Positions 1 to 9,800 of a stretch of DNA of 46,237 nt are shown one piece after another (position 1 is the first letter of the stretch; each line of letters begins with the position of its first letter). The stretch is from contig JAVJQK010000080.1 of the NCBI GenBank assembly GCA_040218145.1, forward strand, positions 1 through 46,237, in the 5' to 3' direction. Made by a program: the position numbers and the translations under genes. The notes beneath the pieces are model-generated. The model made no database searches and was not told the DNA's origin. It saw only the letters and a program-made list of their open reading frames with translations. This DNA comes from Sandaracinaceae bacterium (lineage in GTDB: Bacteria > Myxococcota_A > Polyangia > Polyangiales > Sandaracinaceae).

Positions 1-688
1 CTGCACCGAGCGCGGCCACGTCCTGCTCACGGGCGAGCCCGGTGTCGGCAAGACCTGCGTGCTCCGCGCCCTGCGCCAACGTCTGCCGAGAGCGCGCTTC
101 CGCCTCACCTACTGCCACAACGCCACCCTCGGACGGCGCGACTTCTACCGCCACATCTGCCTGGCTCTGGGGCTCAGCCCGAAGGCCACCGCGGCGGCCG
201 TCTTCTACGCGATCACCCAGCACGTGCAGGAGCAGCGCGAGGAGCAGACCCACCCCGTCTTCCTCCTCGACGAGGCTCACCTGCTCCACCAGCAGGTCCT
301 CGCTCATCTGCATATCCTGGCGAACTACGAGTGGGACCGTAGCCCCTTGCTGTCGCTCGTCCTCGTCGGACTGCCCGAGCTCGACACCCGCATGCGCCTG
401 CGCGTCAACCGCTCCCTCTACTCCCGCATCCAGACTCGACTCTGCCTGGGTGAGGCCCAGCCCGACGACACCGCCGAGTACCTCGCCCACCGTCTCGCCC
501 TCGCGGGATGCGACAAGGTCCTCTTCGACAGCGACGCCATCGCGCTCCTCCACGAGGCCAGCGACGGACGGCTGCGCGACATCGATCGCATCGCCACCGA
601 CGCGCTCAAGCGCGCCGCACGACGAAAGCACAAGCGCGTCGACCGCGCCCTCGTCGACGCTTCGCGCGACGACGACATCATCGACTGA
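1..688 (+). CDS. Transposon-associated AAA+ ATPase (ExeA/TniB-like), 5' end cut by window edge
   Basis: The reading frame is open from base 2 and gives 228 residues before TGA at 686-688. The Walker A motif GEPGVGKT lies at the very start and the Walker B motif VFLLDEAH follows about 75 residues later. The later stretch VLVGLPELDTRM and the arginine-rich sensor region SRIQTRLCLGEA match the AAA+ ATPases (ExeA/TniB/IstB-like) that partner DDE transposases in Tn7/Mu-like elements. In that family the ATPase selects target DNA and activates the transposase. The usual N-terminal part, and any transposase gene, would lie left of the window. The alternative, an ExeA protein of type II secretion, is less likely because no peptidoglycan-binding or membrane segment follows the ATPase domain. 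The family call is firm at the AAA+ level and inferred at the transposon level. Confidence 0.75.
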   Translation, partial: CTERGHVLLTGEPGVGKTCVLRALRQRLPRARFRLTYCHNATLGRRDFYRHICLALGLSPKATAAAVFYAITQHVQEQREEQTHPVFLLDEAHLLHQQVLAHLHILANYEWDRSPLLSLVLVGLPELDTRMRLRVNRSLYSRIQTRLCLGEAQPDDTAEYLAHRLALAGCDKVLFDSDAIALLHEASDGRLRDIDRIATDALKRAARRKHKRVDRALVDASRDDDIID

Positions 689-940
689 CCGCCCTGCGCC
701 GCACTCGAGGGCCATCGCGAACGGCGCGTCCACGCCGGGCTACGCGGTGGCCCTCATCTCCGTCCGTCCCCCGCCGCCCCCGATGCCCATCACGCGCGGC
801 CCAGCCCCGCCGCGTCGGAGATGCCCATCACGTAGCCCGCCCGACGCTCCCTCGAATGCCGTGCGTGGCAACAGGGGAGCGCGCCGTCATCCCCGCCGAA
901 GACAGGGAAGGCGCGCGGGCGGCGGCGCGTAGGTGAGGCG
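689..940. other. Probable transposon end region with a 13-bp direct repeat
   Basis: There is no credible gene between the ATPase stop and the next start. The 13-mer GATGCCCATCACG occurs twice, at 782-794 and 820-832, 38 bases apart in the same orientation. Transposons that use an AAA+ helper often have several transposase-binding direct repeats near each end, so these could be such sites. No target-site duplication can be shown because the other end is outside the window. Confidence 0.3.
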
Positions 941-1555
941 ATGGCGGAGCTCCTCGGCACGCGCTGGATCGACGCGTTGGACTCGCGGCGTTACGCGGTC
1001 TCGCTCGAGACGCTCACCGGCGGCACGGCGCCGATGCTCTCGGGCGTCGAGGCCATCCGGCTCGTCACCGCGTCGCTGGAGCCACGGCTGCGAGACGCCG
1101 GGCTCGAGGCGCGGCTGGGGAAGATCGTCTCGGGTCGAGGCGGGTGCGAGGCGGGGCTCTACTTCGACCGCGGCTTCGCCGAGGGCGCGGTGGTGTCGCT
1201 GAGCTGCCCCCCGCTGGCGACCGACGTGACCGTCCTCGTGGGCCGCTCGTCCCCGCTGCTCCGGAGCCTCGTGTGGGGCAGCTTGATCGGAGGGTGCGCC
1301 CTCGGCCTGCTCGCCGCGGCCTTCGTGCTCCCCGACACCTGGGACGGCCAGCTCAAGCTCGCGCTCGGGCTGCTCGGTGGCGTGGCCCTCGCCCTGCCGG
1401 CCATGGCGATGGGAATGCGCGTCCCGTTCCTCGCCGGCGGGTCCTCGTGGGAGCTCGCGGACGCGCTCGACGCGGTCGTCGTCCCGTGGCTCGACGGCCT
1501 CGCCCCGCCGAAGCGCAAGAAGCGGCGAAAGAAGAAGCGCCCGTCACCGGAGTGA
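941..1555 (+). CDS. Hypothetical protein with two membrane segments and a basic tail
   Basis: This predicted 204-residue protein is of unknown family. Residues 1-100 look soluble and mixed alpha/beta. Two hydrophobic segments, about residues 110-130 and 139-158, are separated by a short polar loop and should form a helical hairpin in the inner membrane. The C-terminal dozen residues are almost all Lys and Arg (KRKKRRKKKRP), expected to stay cytoplasmic next to lipid head groups or nucleic acid. The ATG is preceded by GGTGAGG. The next gene starts 58 bases downstream on the same strand and also encodes a single-span membrane protein, so co-transcription is plausible. Confidence 0.6.
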   Translation: MAELLGTRWIDALDSRRYAVSLETLTGGTAPMLSGVEAIRLVTASLEPRLRDAGLEARLGKIVSGRGGCEAGLYFDRGFAEGAVVSLSCPPLATDVTVLVGRSSPLLRSLVWGSLIGGCALGLLAAAFVLPDTWDGQLKLALGLLGGVALALPAMAMGMRVPFLAGGSSWELADALDAVVVPWLDGLAPPKRKKRRKKKRPSPE

Positions 1556-1612
1556 CGACGCCTGCGCGCCGGCAGGAAGGAAGGCGTGGGCCTCGGTCGC
1601 GTAGGATGCGCG

Positions 1613-2389
1613 ATGAACTGCGAAGCGTGCGGCAAGAACAACGACTCGGACGCCCGGTTCTGCACCGGCTGCGCGGGGCCGCTCCCGCTCGCCGACGCCC
1701 CCGATCCCACGCGCGGCGAGGGCGGCATCCCCGCCGGACGGATCATCGGGCTCGTCCTCGGCCTCGCCGTGCTCGGCTTCAGCGCCATGCGCCTCGCCAA
1801 CCGCCCCAGCATGCAGATCGAGACGATCAACATGCCCGCGCCCCAGTACCGCGCGCCCGAGGCGCCGGTCGCTCCGAACGTGCGCGAGGAGGCCCCCGCG
1901 CGACCGCCCACCGAGACCGAGCGGCTGCTCGCGGGCACCTGGGTCGCGAGGGTCGGCCAGGACGCACCGCGGCGCGCGTCGGCCGAGGCGTCGATGGTGC
2001 AGATCGGCGCTCTACGCCAAGGCCACGTCGACACCATCGAGCGCTGCGTGTGGCTCGAGCTCTACGAGAACCTGCGCGGCTTCGCTCATGAATGCGGGGT
2101 GATGAACGGAGAGCCGAGCGTGCTCGAGCAGACCGATGCCGTGACGGGGCGCTCCACGTCGCTCGGCGCGTCGCTGCGATGGAGCCTCGACGGTCGCCGG
2201 CTCCGCCTCGAGTACGACGAGGACATGCGCGTCGGCGGAGTGACCTTCCGCGCCACCGAGCTCGAGCTCCCGACGGGCAGCCCCCCGTTCGAGGTCGTCC
2301 AGACCTTCCCCGAGCGCGAGGTCCCGGCGCAGCATCACCGCTTCGAGGTGTTCAGCGGGAGCTACCTCGGCGACACCGACCCGATCTGA
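1613..2389 (+). CDS. Zinc-ribbon membrane protein, function unknown
   Basis: The N-terminus carries a zinc ribbon with Cys3, Cys6, Cys17 and Cys20 (CEACGKNN...FCTGC), the short zinc-ribbon type common at the start of bacterial membrane proteins. A transmembrane helix follows at about residues 43-60, then a Pro/Ala-rich linker and a C-terminal domain of about 150 residues of beta-rich appearance. The ATG at 1613 is chosen because the ribbon starts immediately after it; an in-frame GTG at 1586 would add nine residues without obvious purpose. The C-terminal half ('GTWVARVGQD...') resembles a small extracytoplasmic lipocalin-like or META-like barrel, but I cannot name a family. The zinc binding is inferred from the four cysteines. 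Confidence 0.65.
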   Translation: MNCEACGKNNDSDARFCTGCAGPLPLADAPDPTRGEGGIPAGRIIGLVLGLAVLGFSAMRLANRPSMQIETINMPAPQYRAPEAPVAPNVREEAPARPPTETERLLAGTWVARVGQDAPRRASAEASMVQIGALRQGHVDTIERCVWLELYENLRGFAHECGVMNGEPSVLEQTDAVTGRSTSLGASLRWSLDGRRLRLEYDEDMRVGGVTFRATELELPTGSPPFEVVQTFPEREVPAQHHRFEVFSGSYLGDTDPI

Positions 2390-2418
2390 GCCCTCCGCGC
2401 ATTAAACCTCTCCCGCCC

Positions 2419-2433
2419 GCGCGTTAAACGCGC
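2419..2433. repeat. Perfect 7-bp inverted repeat with three TTAAAC motifs around it
   Basis: GCGCGTTAAACGCGC is an inverted repeat with a single-base centre. TTAAAC also occurs at 2402 and 2436, so three copies lie within 41 bases. The element sits between the zinc-ribbon gene stop and the RCC1 lipoprotein gene. It could be a hairpin at the 3' end of the former (no T-run follows) or a protein-binding site for the latter. Confidence 0.3.
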
Positions 2434-2588
2434 CCTTAAACCGGCGCGGGAGCCCCCGCAACCATTGCACGCCGACTTGGCCGCTCGTAGGTAGAGCCGC
2501 GAGCTGCAGGAGGCGACGACCGGTCGCTGACCTGGCGGCTCCCGAGGAGTGGTCCACGAAGAGCCGGTCTGCGTTCGCTGTTCTCTAC

Positions 2589-4757
2589 GTGTCGCTGTCC
2601 GCCACCCTCGTCGCGTGCGCGGAAGGCGACCCTCGTGGCGCCCCCGACTGCATGAGCGAGGGCACGTGCGTCGACGCGGCGCCCTGCCTCGAGGGCGTCT
2701 GTGAGGAGTCGGACGCGGGCGTCGCGCCTCCCGACGCCGGCCCAGAGCCCTGCTGCGCGGACGGCGGCGAGAGCTCGCTCGACGGCGGCGTCCCTGCGCC
2801 GGACGGCGGGGACGACTGCGGGCCCGCGTGTGCGTGCGCGGCCCCGACGGGGTCTTGCAACTTCACCGCCCTCGCGATGGGCGCTGCGCATGGCTGCGGA
2901 GTCGACGTGAGCGGCTCGGTGCTCTGCTGGGGATCGAATCTGCAGGGCGCCACGGGGCCATCGCCTGGCCTCCACGATGGGCGAATCGCCGTGGTGCCTG
3001 GCGTCGTCGACGCGGTGGAGGTCGCCGCAGGTTCGGTCCACACCTGTGCCCTGGAGCGCGACGGCGACGTCCTCTGCTGGGGCCGCAACCAGCACGGCGA
3101 GCTCGGACGCGGAGCTCCCTATGGGGATGAGCCGCGGCCGGAGGCGGCGCGCGTCGATCTCGCCGAGGCCATGGTGGGGATCACCGCCGACGGGTTCCGG
3201 ACGTGCGCGTGGTCGACCGGGCCCGGGGGAGACGTCTACTGCTGGGGCGGCCCACCGTCCCGGATCTCGCCGCAGGCGATGGGCCTGCCCAACACCGCGC
3301 AGGCGTGCGTGGACGAAGAGATGCTCTGCGTGCTGGACGACGATGGCATCACACGTTGCGTGGAGCACGCGTCCACCGGCGCGCCCGCCGTCGTGAGCGG
3401 GCTAACCCGCACGGTGGGCCTGGCCTGCGGGGGCACGAGTCGATGCGCGATCGACGACGAAGGCAGCGCCCGCTGCTGGGAGCGACGCGCCGCGCCCGCG
3501 CTGGACCGCGACCTCGCCGACGCCCGGAGCGTCGCCCTGGACTGGCAGCGCTGTGTCGCTCGCGGCTCCGGCGTCGCCTACTGCCGCGGCCGGACGCATT
3601 CGCGGCTCGTCTCGGTGACCGAGCCCCTGAACCGCGTCTTCACGGCCGGGACTGGCGCGATGGCGCTGAGCGAATCGGGTCGCGCCTACGCGTGGGGAGG
3701 CCCCATCACCCAACCCTCCTTCGCGGGGCGGCCCGTGACGGCAGACCTCCCGGTGGACCCGGGCCCCCGCGACGTGACCGCCGTCGTCGTCGGCGATGGG
3801 ACCTGCGCCACCGACGCGGCCGGTGAGACCACGTGCTGGCGCGACTCCACCCCCGCTCCCCTCGGCGGCCCGCGACCCATGGAGCGCATCGAGCTCTTCG
3901 AGCGGGGGCATGGCTGTGGCGTGCACGCGAGCAACGCGCATTGCTGGGGAGAGAACCGCTTCGATCGGCTCGGCGACTCCACGCCCGGAACACGAGCGCC
4001 CACCCCGGTCACCCTGCCCGCGTCCGCCGGCTCGGTGGTCAGCGTCTCGGTCGCCCGCAGCTTCGCCTGCGCCCTGGACGACCTGGGGGCCGTCTACTGC
4101 TGGGGATCGGTCCCCTCCGTGGGCCCGACGGCGCCCCGAAGGGTAGTGGTCGAAGGCGTGGCACAGGTGGCGAGCACCGACGGCGTGATCTGCGTCCGCC
4201 GCACGGACGGCACCGCGCAGTGCTGGGGCACGGGCCCGATCGGCAACGGCGCGGCGGCGTCCAGGGATCCGGCCACCGTCAGCGGGTTGAGCGGCGTGAT
4301 GGACCTCGCCATCGGGTCCTCGCACGCCTGCGCCGTCCTCGACGACGGAAGCGCGCGGTGCTGGGGCCAGAGCTCCTGGGGCGCGCTGGGTGACGGAAGC
4401 CGCGCCGACCAGCGAGTCGAGGCGCTGACTCCCGTGCGCGTCCTGGGCATCACCGACGCCGTGAGCGTGGCGGCCGGCGGCGACACCACTTGCTTCCTCC
4501 GGCGCGGCGGCGCCGTCCAGTGCACGGGGCAGCGCCCAGGCGACGGCCACGGCCTCGCCCGCGGCGTCCCCGTGCCCGTACCCGGCCTGACCGACGTGGT
4601 GGAGCTGGCCGCGGGCATCCGCGCGGTCTGCGCGAGGACGGGGCGCGGCGAGCTGCGCTGCTGGGGAGAGGTCGCCGCGTTCCGCACGCCCAGCGCCCCG
4701 TGTCTCGAAGCCCGGCGAGAGCTCGAGGAGGCCGAGGAGCTGCTGTGCGCGCCCTGA
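2589..4757 (+). CDS. RCC1-repeat lipoprotein
   Basis: The 722-residue protein consists of about a dozen repeats of the RCC1/BLIP-II type with the signature G-x-x-H-x-C-A-L then V-x-C-W-G-x-N, which fold as a beta-propeller. It begins with a lipobox (LVAC, Cys10) followed by an Asp/Ala/Gly/Pro-rich Cys-containing linker. It should therefore be exported and lipidated. Such propellers usually bind proteins or surfaces; no enzyme site is visible. The GTG at 2589 leaves a signal peptide only nine residues long. The frame is open upstream and encodes KSRSAFAVLYVSLSATLVAC, a normal basic-plus-hydrophobic lipoprotein signal, so translation probably starts earlier, for instance at a CTG near 2532. Paired cysteines in nearly every repeat suggest disulfides outside the cytoplasm. 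Confidence 0.8.
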   Translation: MSLSATLVACAEGDPRGAPDCMSEGTCVDAAPCLEGVCEESDAGVAPPDAGPEPCCADGGESSLDGGVPAPDGGDDCGPACACAAPTGSCNFTALAMGAAHGCGVDVSGSVLCWGSNLQGATGPSPGLHDGRIAVVPGVVDAVEVAAGSVHTCALERDGDVLCWGRNQHGELGRGAPYGDEPRPEAARVDLAEAMVGITADGFRTCAWSTGPGGDVYCWGGPPSRISPQAMGLPNTAQACVDEEMLCVLDDDGITRCVEHASTGAPAVVSGLTRTVGLACGGTSRCAIDDEGSARCWERRAAPALDRDLADARSVALDWQRCVARGSGVAYCRGRTHSRLVSVTEPLNRVFTAGTGAMALSESGRAYAWGGPITQPSFAGRPVTADLPVDPGPRDVTAVVVGDGTCATDAAGETTCWRDSTPAPLGGPRPMERIELFERGHGCGVHASNAHCWGENRFDRLGDSTPGTRAPTPVTLPASAGSVVSVSVARSFACALDDLGAVYCWGSVPSVGPTAPRRVVVEGVAQVASTDGVICVRRTDGTAQCWGTGPIGNGAAASRDPATVSGLSGVMDLAIGSSHACAVLDDGSARCWGQSSWGALGDGSRADQRVEALTPVRVLGITDAVSVAAGGDTTCFLRRGGAVQCTGQRPGDGHGLARGVPVPVPGLTDVVELAAGIRAVCARTGRGELRCWGEVAAFRTPSAPCLEARRELEEAEELLCAP

Positions 4758-4928
4758 CCGCGCGCGCCTCTCGCGCCTCGCGCTGCGCCCCCTGAGCGCT
4801 CCCGAACGGGCAGCCCCGTTGGATTTCGCACCCCAACTGCCTCGAACGCGTTGACTCGTTCCGGGGCGTTTCAGGTAGCTTCAGAGTCTCGCTTCACCAG
4901 GCGCTCGGCTGGGGACGAGTCGAGACTC

Positions 4929-5948
4929 ATGTCGCACCAGAAGCCATCACCGTGCATCTTGCGCAAGCTCTCCCTGGATGACCCGCGGTGGGCTGATCTC
5001 AGCGCTCCCTGGCCCGGTGTTGCCGGCAAGGTTCCGAGCTTGCTCGATGCGCTACAGAGCAACCCATCGTTCGACTTCTCAGGTCATTCGGCCTGGGCCG
5101 AGCTGCACGACATCATCTACCATCAGGGCAGTTGCTACGAGTCCACGTACGCAACGGTCCCGTATCTTGTCGAACTGGGCCTAGACCATCCGCCGGACCG
5201 TTCGGAAGAGCTCTGGATCAGCGTCGGGTACATCGCCGCGAACTACCGAGTGGATGGCGAGCCGATACCCCGAGACCTGGCCCCCGCCTTCAAGACGGCA
5301 CTGAGAATCGCGGAGCCTCGCTGCCTGGAAGTGCTTCTGTCCGAACCATGGACTGGCGAGGAGAGCTGCTATCTCGCGCTCGCGGCGGTCGCTCTGTCTG
5401 GTCATCCCATCGGCCTCCTGATCACCACCGATCTCATGCTCGACGACAGCGTACGAGAAGCCACGTGTCCCGGGTGCGAAGCCAACTTCGTCTTCTCATT
5501 GCAAGACGCTGGAATTGCAACGTACAGCTCGGATCCTCCCCTCGCGGACTTTCCCCTCGAGCCCGACGAATCTCAGCCTCGTCGAGTGGCTGCCCTTCGA
5601 TGCATCGGGGACGAGCAAGAGACACCGTGGCGGCGTGTGGCTGAGCAGCTCGCGTCTGCCCGAGCCCTGGACGACGGCGACATACCGGAGGAGTTCTTCG
5701 TGCAATGGCGCGAGGAGCTCGACGCCGCTGTGAGACAGTGCCGGCTCGGCCTTCGCGGCGGCGACGTTCGATCTGTCGCGTGCGTCGTCGGCGGTCTGCT
5801 CGCGCTCAAGGGAGAACCGGGGCGGGCGAGCCGGTTCCTGAGGTTGGCGGGGCGCCTACGCTGCCCGTCATGCGAGCTCGACTACGACATCGTCGACGCC
5901 ATGGACGACTTGTCGGCGCGAGCTCGTGCGAGGTTCTCGCGTCCGTGA
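4929..5948 (+). CDS. Hypothetical protein with two CPxC pairs (helical-repeat-like)
   Basis: The 339-residue protein matches a common bacterial hypothetical family by its motif AWAELHDIIYHQGSCYESTY at about residues 55-75, usually followed by alpha-helical (HEAT-like) repeats. Two CPxC pairs, Cys180/Cys183 (CPGC) and Cys312/Cys315 (CPSC), lie about 130 residues apart and could form one split zinc site. The ATG at 4929 is preferred over an upstream in-frame start at 4851 because family similarity begins just after it. Codon use is less GC-biased at third positions than in the RCC1 gene upstream, hinting at separate origin. Members of such families are often encoded near polymorphic toxins, but nothing here proves an immunity role. 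Confidence 0.55.
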   Translation: MSHQKPSPCILRKLSLDDPRWADLSAPWPGVAGKVPSLLDALQSNPSFDFSGHSAWAELHDIIYHQGSCYESTYATVPYLVELGLDHPPDRSEELWISVGYIAANYRVDGEPIPRDLAPAFKTALRIAEPRCLEVLLSEPWTGEESCYLALAAVALSGHPIGLLITTDLMLDDSVREATCPGCEANFVFSLQDAGIATYSSDPPLADFPLEPDESQPRRVAALRCIGDEQETPWRRVAEQLASARALDDGDIPEEFFVQWREELDAAVRQCRLGLRGGDVRSVACVVGGLLALKGEPGRASRFLRLAGRLRCPSCELDYDIVDAMDDLSARARARFSRP

Positions 5949-5993
5949 TCAGTCGCAGCTTCGGTGAAGCCGCGTCGAGCTGGCAGGCTCCAG

Positions 5994-6064
5994 GGGGACG
6001 CTCTTCGTCTTATCGTCATTCGCGCTCGCCGAGGTCCGTTTGACGACAAGAGGAGGAGCGTCCC
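5994..6064 (+). repeat. Degenerate copy of the REP87 palindromic repeat
   Basis: The left arm GGGGACGCTCTTCGTCTTAT is intact, the centre is shortened and altered, and the right arm survives as TTTGACGACAAGAGGAGGAGCGTCCC. The arms still pair imperfectly. It lies between convergent genes (stops at 5948 and 6114) and is the most decayed and most distant copy of the family. Confidence 0.6.
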
Positions 6065-6113
6065 TCTCGTCGCGCCTCCCGCCAGCTGCCGTAGGCCGCC
6101 GGAGACTTCGAGC

Positions 6114-6656
6114 TCACTCCAGGGGCACGGGCGGCGGACGCTCCTCGATCCTCACGGCGGTTCCGGTCGCGACGACCGCCAGCATCAGCGAGCCTTTCCC
6201 GGATAGCTCCGAGACCGAGTAGGACACGCCCACCACCGCGTCGGCGACCAGCTTCCTTCCCTTCGCCCGGAGCTCTTCGGTGCAGGTGCTGACGGCGCCC
6301 TTCAGGAGCCTCTCGAGATTCTCGACTCGCCCGCCCAACAGGTCGCCCAGGCCGGCGAGGAGCTCGTGACCCCAGTGGACGCCTTGCACACACTCGGCGT
6401 GTACGACCCCGAGGCTCTCCAGCAGAGTCTCGCCCGCGACCTCCGGCAGGGTGCTGATCTGTGGGTCCACCCGCAGCTCTTCACGTGTCGGCTGTCGGAA
6501 CTGCGTCACTGGTCTCCAGGCCGGCGCCGCGCGGTGCCAGTAGAGCGCCTGAGGCTGGAGCGCTCCGGCGTCCCACAGCTGACGTAGTTCGTTCACGCCG
6601 AAGGGCCCCTGCACGTCATCGGGCCCCTGGGCGATGAAGAGACGCACATCGGACAT
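6114..6656 (-). CDS. GYF_2 domain fused to YbjQ-family domain
   Basis: The predicted 180-residue protein has a GYF_2 domain at about residues 1-55 (FIAQGPDDVQGPFGVNELRQ, then a tryptophan-containing end) that in this family binds proline-rich peptides. Residues 70-175 form a YbjQ domain (DUF74): TTLxExxG-like start, GGRVENLERLLKGA, then ADAVVGVSYSV and the closing GTAVRI. YbjQ proteins are small pentameric-type barrels of unknown function, once labelled heavy-metal binding. The ATG at 6656 is preceded on its strand by GGAGG. It is transcribed divergently from the helicase gene, with 228 bases between the starts. The fusion of these two domains is unusual but not unique as far as I know. Confidence 0.8.
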   Translation of the reverse strand: MSDVRLFIAQGPDDVQGPFGVNELRQLWDAGALQPQALYWHRAAPAWRPVTQFRQPTREELRVDPQISTLPEVAGETLLESLGVVHAECVQGVHWGHELLAGLGDLLGGRVENLERLLKGAVSTCTEELRAKGRKLVADAVVGVSYSVSELSGKGSLMLAVVATGTAVRIEERPPPVPLE

Positions 6657-6884
6657 TGCCTCCTCCTTCGGCTGGAAGGGTATCGCACGGCGGAGGGCGA
6701 CAAGAAGCCGGGGTTCGGCCATGGCCCGCGCCCGCTCGGTCAAGGGCCCCCTCGTGCACTCTCGAGGAGCACGCGCGGAGCCCTGGGGGTGTAGCAAGTT
6801 CGCTCTAGTGCCCGGGCGACGGACTCGAGCAACAATGCTCGTATACCGCGCGCGGGTGTTTGCGTAGCATGCGCGCAGGGATCG

Positions 6885-9800
6885 ATGACGAAGAGCGAGG
6901 ACGCGGGGCTCCCGTCGGGGCTGTACGACGAGATCATCACGCGCGCGCTCGAGCGCCGCTTGGAGACCGACGGGCTCGTGCACGAGCGCGTCTCCCTCAG
7001 CCCGGACACCGCGTCGGAGCCGCTCGCCCGGTACGTCTATCGGTTCGCCTCCTCGCTGCTCTCCTCGGTGAAGGGCAAGGACAAGGAGCGCATCGCCAAG
7101 CAGGTGGAGCTGACCAACCAGTTCCTCCAGTGGCTCTCGGGCCCCGACGGCGCGGCCGAGGAGGACCAGGTCACGGCCGAGCGGCTCCTGCAGGTGCACC
7201 GCCAGGGCGACGCGCGCCTGGGGACCGGGCAGGTGCAGCGGCCCTCCATCCCGCTGCGGCACAGCGACCTCATCGTCAACGGCCCGAAGGACCTGCGCGT
7301 GGGCCGCGAGATCCAGCACGAGCTCGCCTCGGCCGACCGGGTCGACGTGCTGGTCTCCTTCGTGAAGTGGAGCGGCTTCGTCGAGCTGCGCGACGCCCTG
7401 CGCGCGTTCAGCGACCGACACGGCGGCGCGCCCCCGCTCCGCGTGCTGACCACCACCTACATGGGCGCCACCGACCACGAGGCGCTCGACGCGCTCATCG
7501 AGCTCGGCGCCGACGTCCGCGTGAACTACGACACCCGGCGCACGCGCCTCCACGCCAAGGCCTGGCTCTTCCACCGCGAGACCGGCTTCTCCACCGGCGT
7601 CATCGGCTCGTCCAACCTCTCCTACGCCGCGCTCCGCGACGGCTGCGAGTGGAACGTCCGCCTCTCCAACGTCGACAACCCCGCCATCCTCAAGAAGTTC
7701 GAGGCGACCTTCGAGCAGTACTGGGACGAGGCCGCGTTCGAGCCCTACGACCGCGAGCGCTTCATCAAAGTGCTCGCCGCGCGCCGCAGCTCCCAGCTCG
7801 ACGCGCTCGCCGCGGTCGTCCGCCTGCACCCCTACCCGCACCAGACCGCCGTGCTCCAGGCGCTCGAGGCGGAGCGGCTCAACGGCCACAACAAGAACCT
7901 CGTCGTCGCGGCGACGGGCACGGGCAAGACCGTGATGGCCGCGCTCGACTACAAGGCCCTGTGCAAGCGGCTCGGCGGCCGCCCCAGCCTGCTGTTCGTC
8001 GCGCACCGCCGCGAGATCCTCACCAAGAGCCAGGCGACCTATCGCGCCGCCCTGGGCGACGGGAACTTCGGCGAGCTGCTCACCGGCAGCGACAAGCCGC
8101 TCGTCGGCCGCCACGTCTTCGCGAGCATCCAGTCCCTGCACGGCCGCCGCCTCGAGGACCTCGCGCCCGACGCCTACGACGTGGTCGTCGTCGACGAGTT
8201 CCACCACTCCGAGGCGGCCACCTACACCGCGCTGCTCAACCACCTCGACCCGAGAATCCTCCTCGGTCTCACCGCCACCCCGGAGCGCACCGACGGCCAG
8301 TCCATCCTCCACTGGTTCGGCCACCGCGTCGCGGCCGAGTCGCGCCTCTGGGACGCGCTCGACCAGGGCCTGCTCGTGCCCTTCCAGTACTTCGGCGTCG
8401 ACGACAAGACCGACCTGAGCCAGGTCGACTTCCGCGGCGGCCGCTACAGCGTCGCCTCCCTCGAGAAGGTCTACACCGCCGACGAGCACCGCGCGCGCCA
8501 CGTCCTGCGCGCCCTGTCCGAGCGCGTGCGCAACCCCGTGGAGATGCGCGCCCTCGGCTTCTGCGTCTCGGTCAAGCACGCCGCCTTCATGGCCGCCTTC
8601 TTCAACCGGCACGGCCTCCCCGCCGTCAGCGTGACCGGAGACACCCCCACCGCCGCGCGCGAGGCGGCCGTGAAGCAGCTCGCGGCCGGCGAGCTCTGCG
8701 CCATCTTCACCGTCGACGTCTTCAACGAGGGCGTCGACATCCCGTCGGTCGACACCGTGCTCTTCCTGCGCCCGACCGAGAGCGCCACCCTCTACCTCCA
8801 GCAGCTCGGCCGCGGCCTCCGCCTCCACGAAGACAAGAGCTGCCTGACCGTGCTCGACTTCATCGGCCGCGCGAACCGGAGCTTCCGCTTCGACCGCCGC
8901 TTCCGCGCCCTGATGGGCGGCGGCACCCGCGCCGAGGTGAGCGAGGCCGTAGAAGACGGCTTCCCGCGCCTCCCGTCTGGCTGCTCCATCCAGCTCGAGG
9001 AGGAGGCCCAGCGCTCCGTGCTCGAGAACATCAAGCGCACCCTCTCGAACTGGAGCGCCCTCGCGGAGGATCTCGTCGAGGACTGGCCGCTCGCCACCTT
9101 CCTCGAGCGCGCCGACGTCGACCTGCGCGAGCTCTACCTGACCCGCCGCTCCTTCTCGCAGCTCCGCCAGCAGCGCGGCTTCGTCCAAGACGTCGCCGAC
9201 AACGCCATCACCCGCGCGCTCCCGCGGACCGTGCACGTGGACGACGAGGACCGCCTCTCCCATTGGCGCTGGTGGCTCGACCAGGCGCGCCCGCCCAAGC
9301 CCGACCCGACCGACCCGAGGCAGGTCATGTTCTTCGCGCTGCTCGGCCAGTCGCGGCGCAAGCTCGACGAGCTGGGCGACTTCTTCGACGAGCTCTGGTC
9401 CGACCCCGTCCTGATGAGCGAGCTGCGCCAGCTCTTCGCGCTGCTGGACGACCGCCGCCGCAAGCCCACCTACGTCCTGCCCGGCCTCCCGTTCCAGGTC
9501 CACGCCACCTACAGCCGCGACGAGGTCAGCGCCGGCCTCGTCGAGGTGCGCAAGGGCAAGCTCCTGCGCACCCAGGGCGGCGTCTTCAAGTGCGACCGCC
9601 ACCGCTGCGACGTCCTCTTCGTCACGCTCGAGAAGGACGAGAAGGACTTCACCCCGACCACGCTCTACAACGACTACCCCATGTCCCAGCGCCGCTTCCA
9701 CTGGGAGACGCAGGCGCGCGTGGGGTCGCAGACGGGGCGCCGCTATCGCGAGCCGCCGGACGGGTGGCGGATCCTAATGTTCGCGCGGCAGGCGAAGAAG

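Noticed and set aside
1-688. Type II secretion ATPase ExeA
   Set aside because: The protein ends after the AAA+ domain without membrane or peptidoglycan-binding parts.
2419-2433. Rho-independent terminator of the zinc-ribbon gene
   Set aside because: The inverted repeat has a one-base centre and no T-run follows on the plus strand.
6114-9701. Long open frame of 1195 residues on the minus strand opposite the helicase gene
   Set aside because: It is a composition artefact of high GC3 coding on the plus strand; the translated sequence is low-complexity Val/Glu/Ala, and only its last 180 residues (6114-6656) are a real gene.
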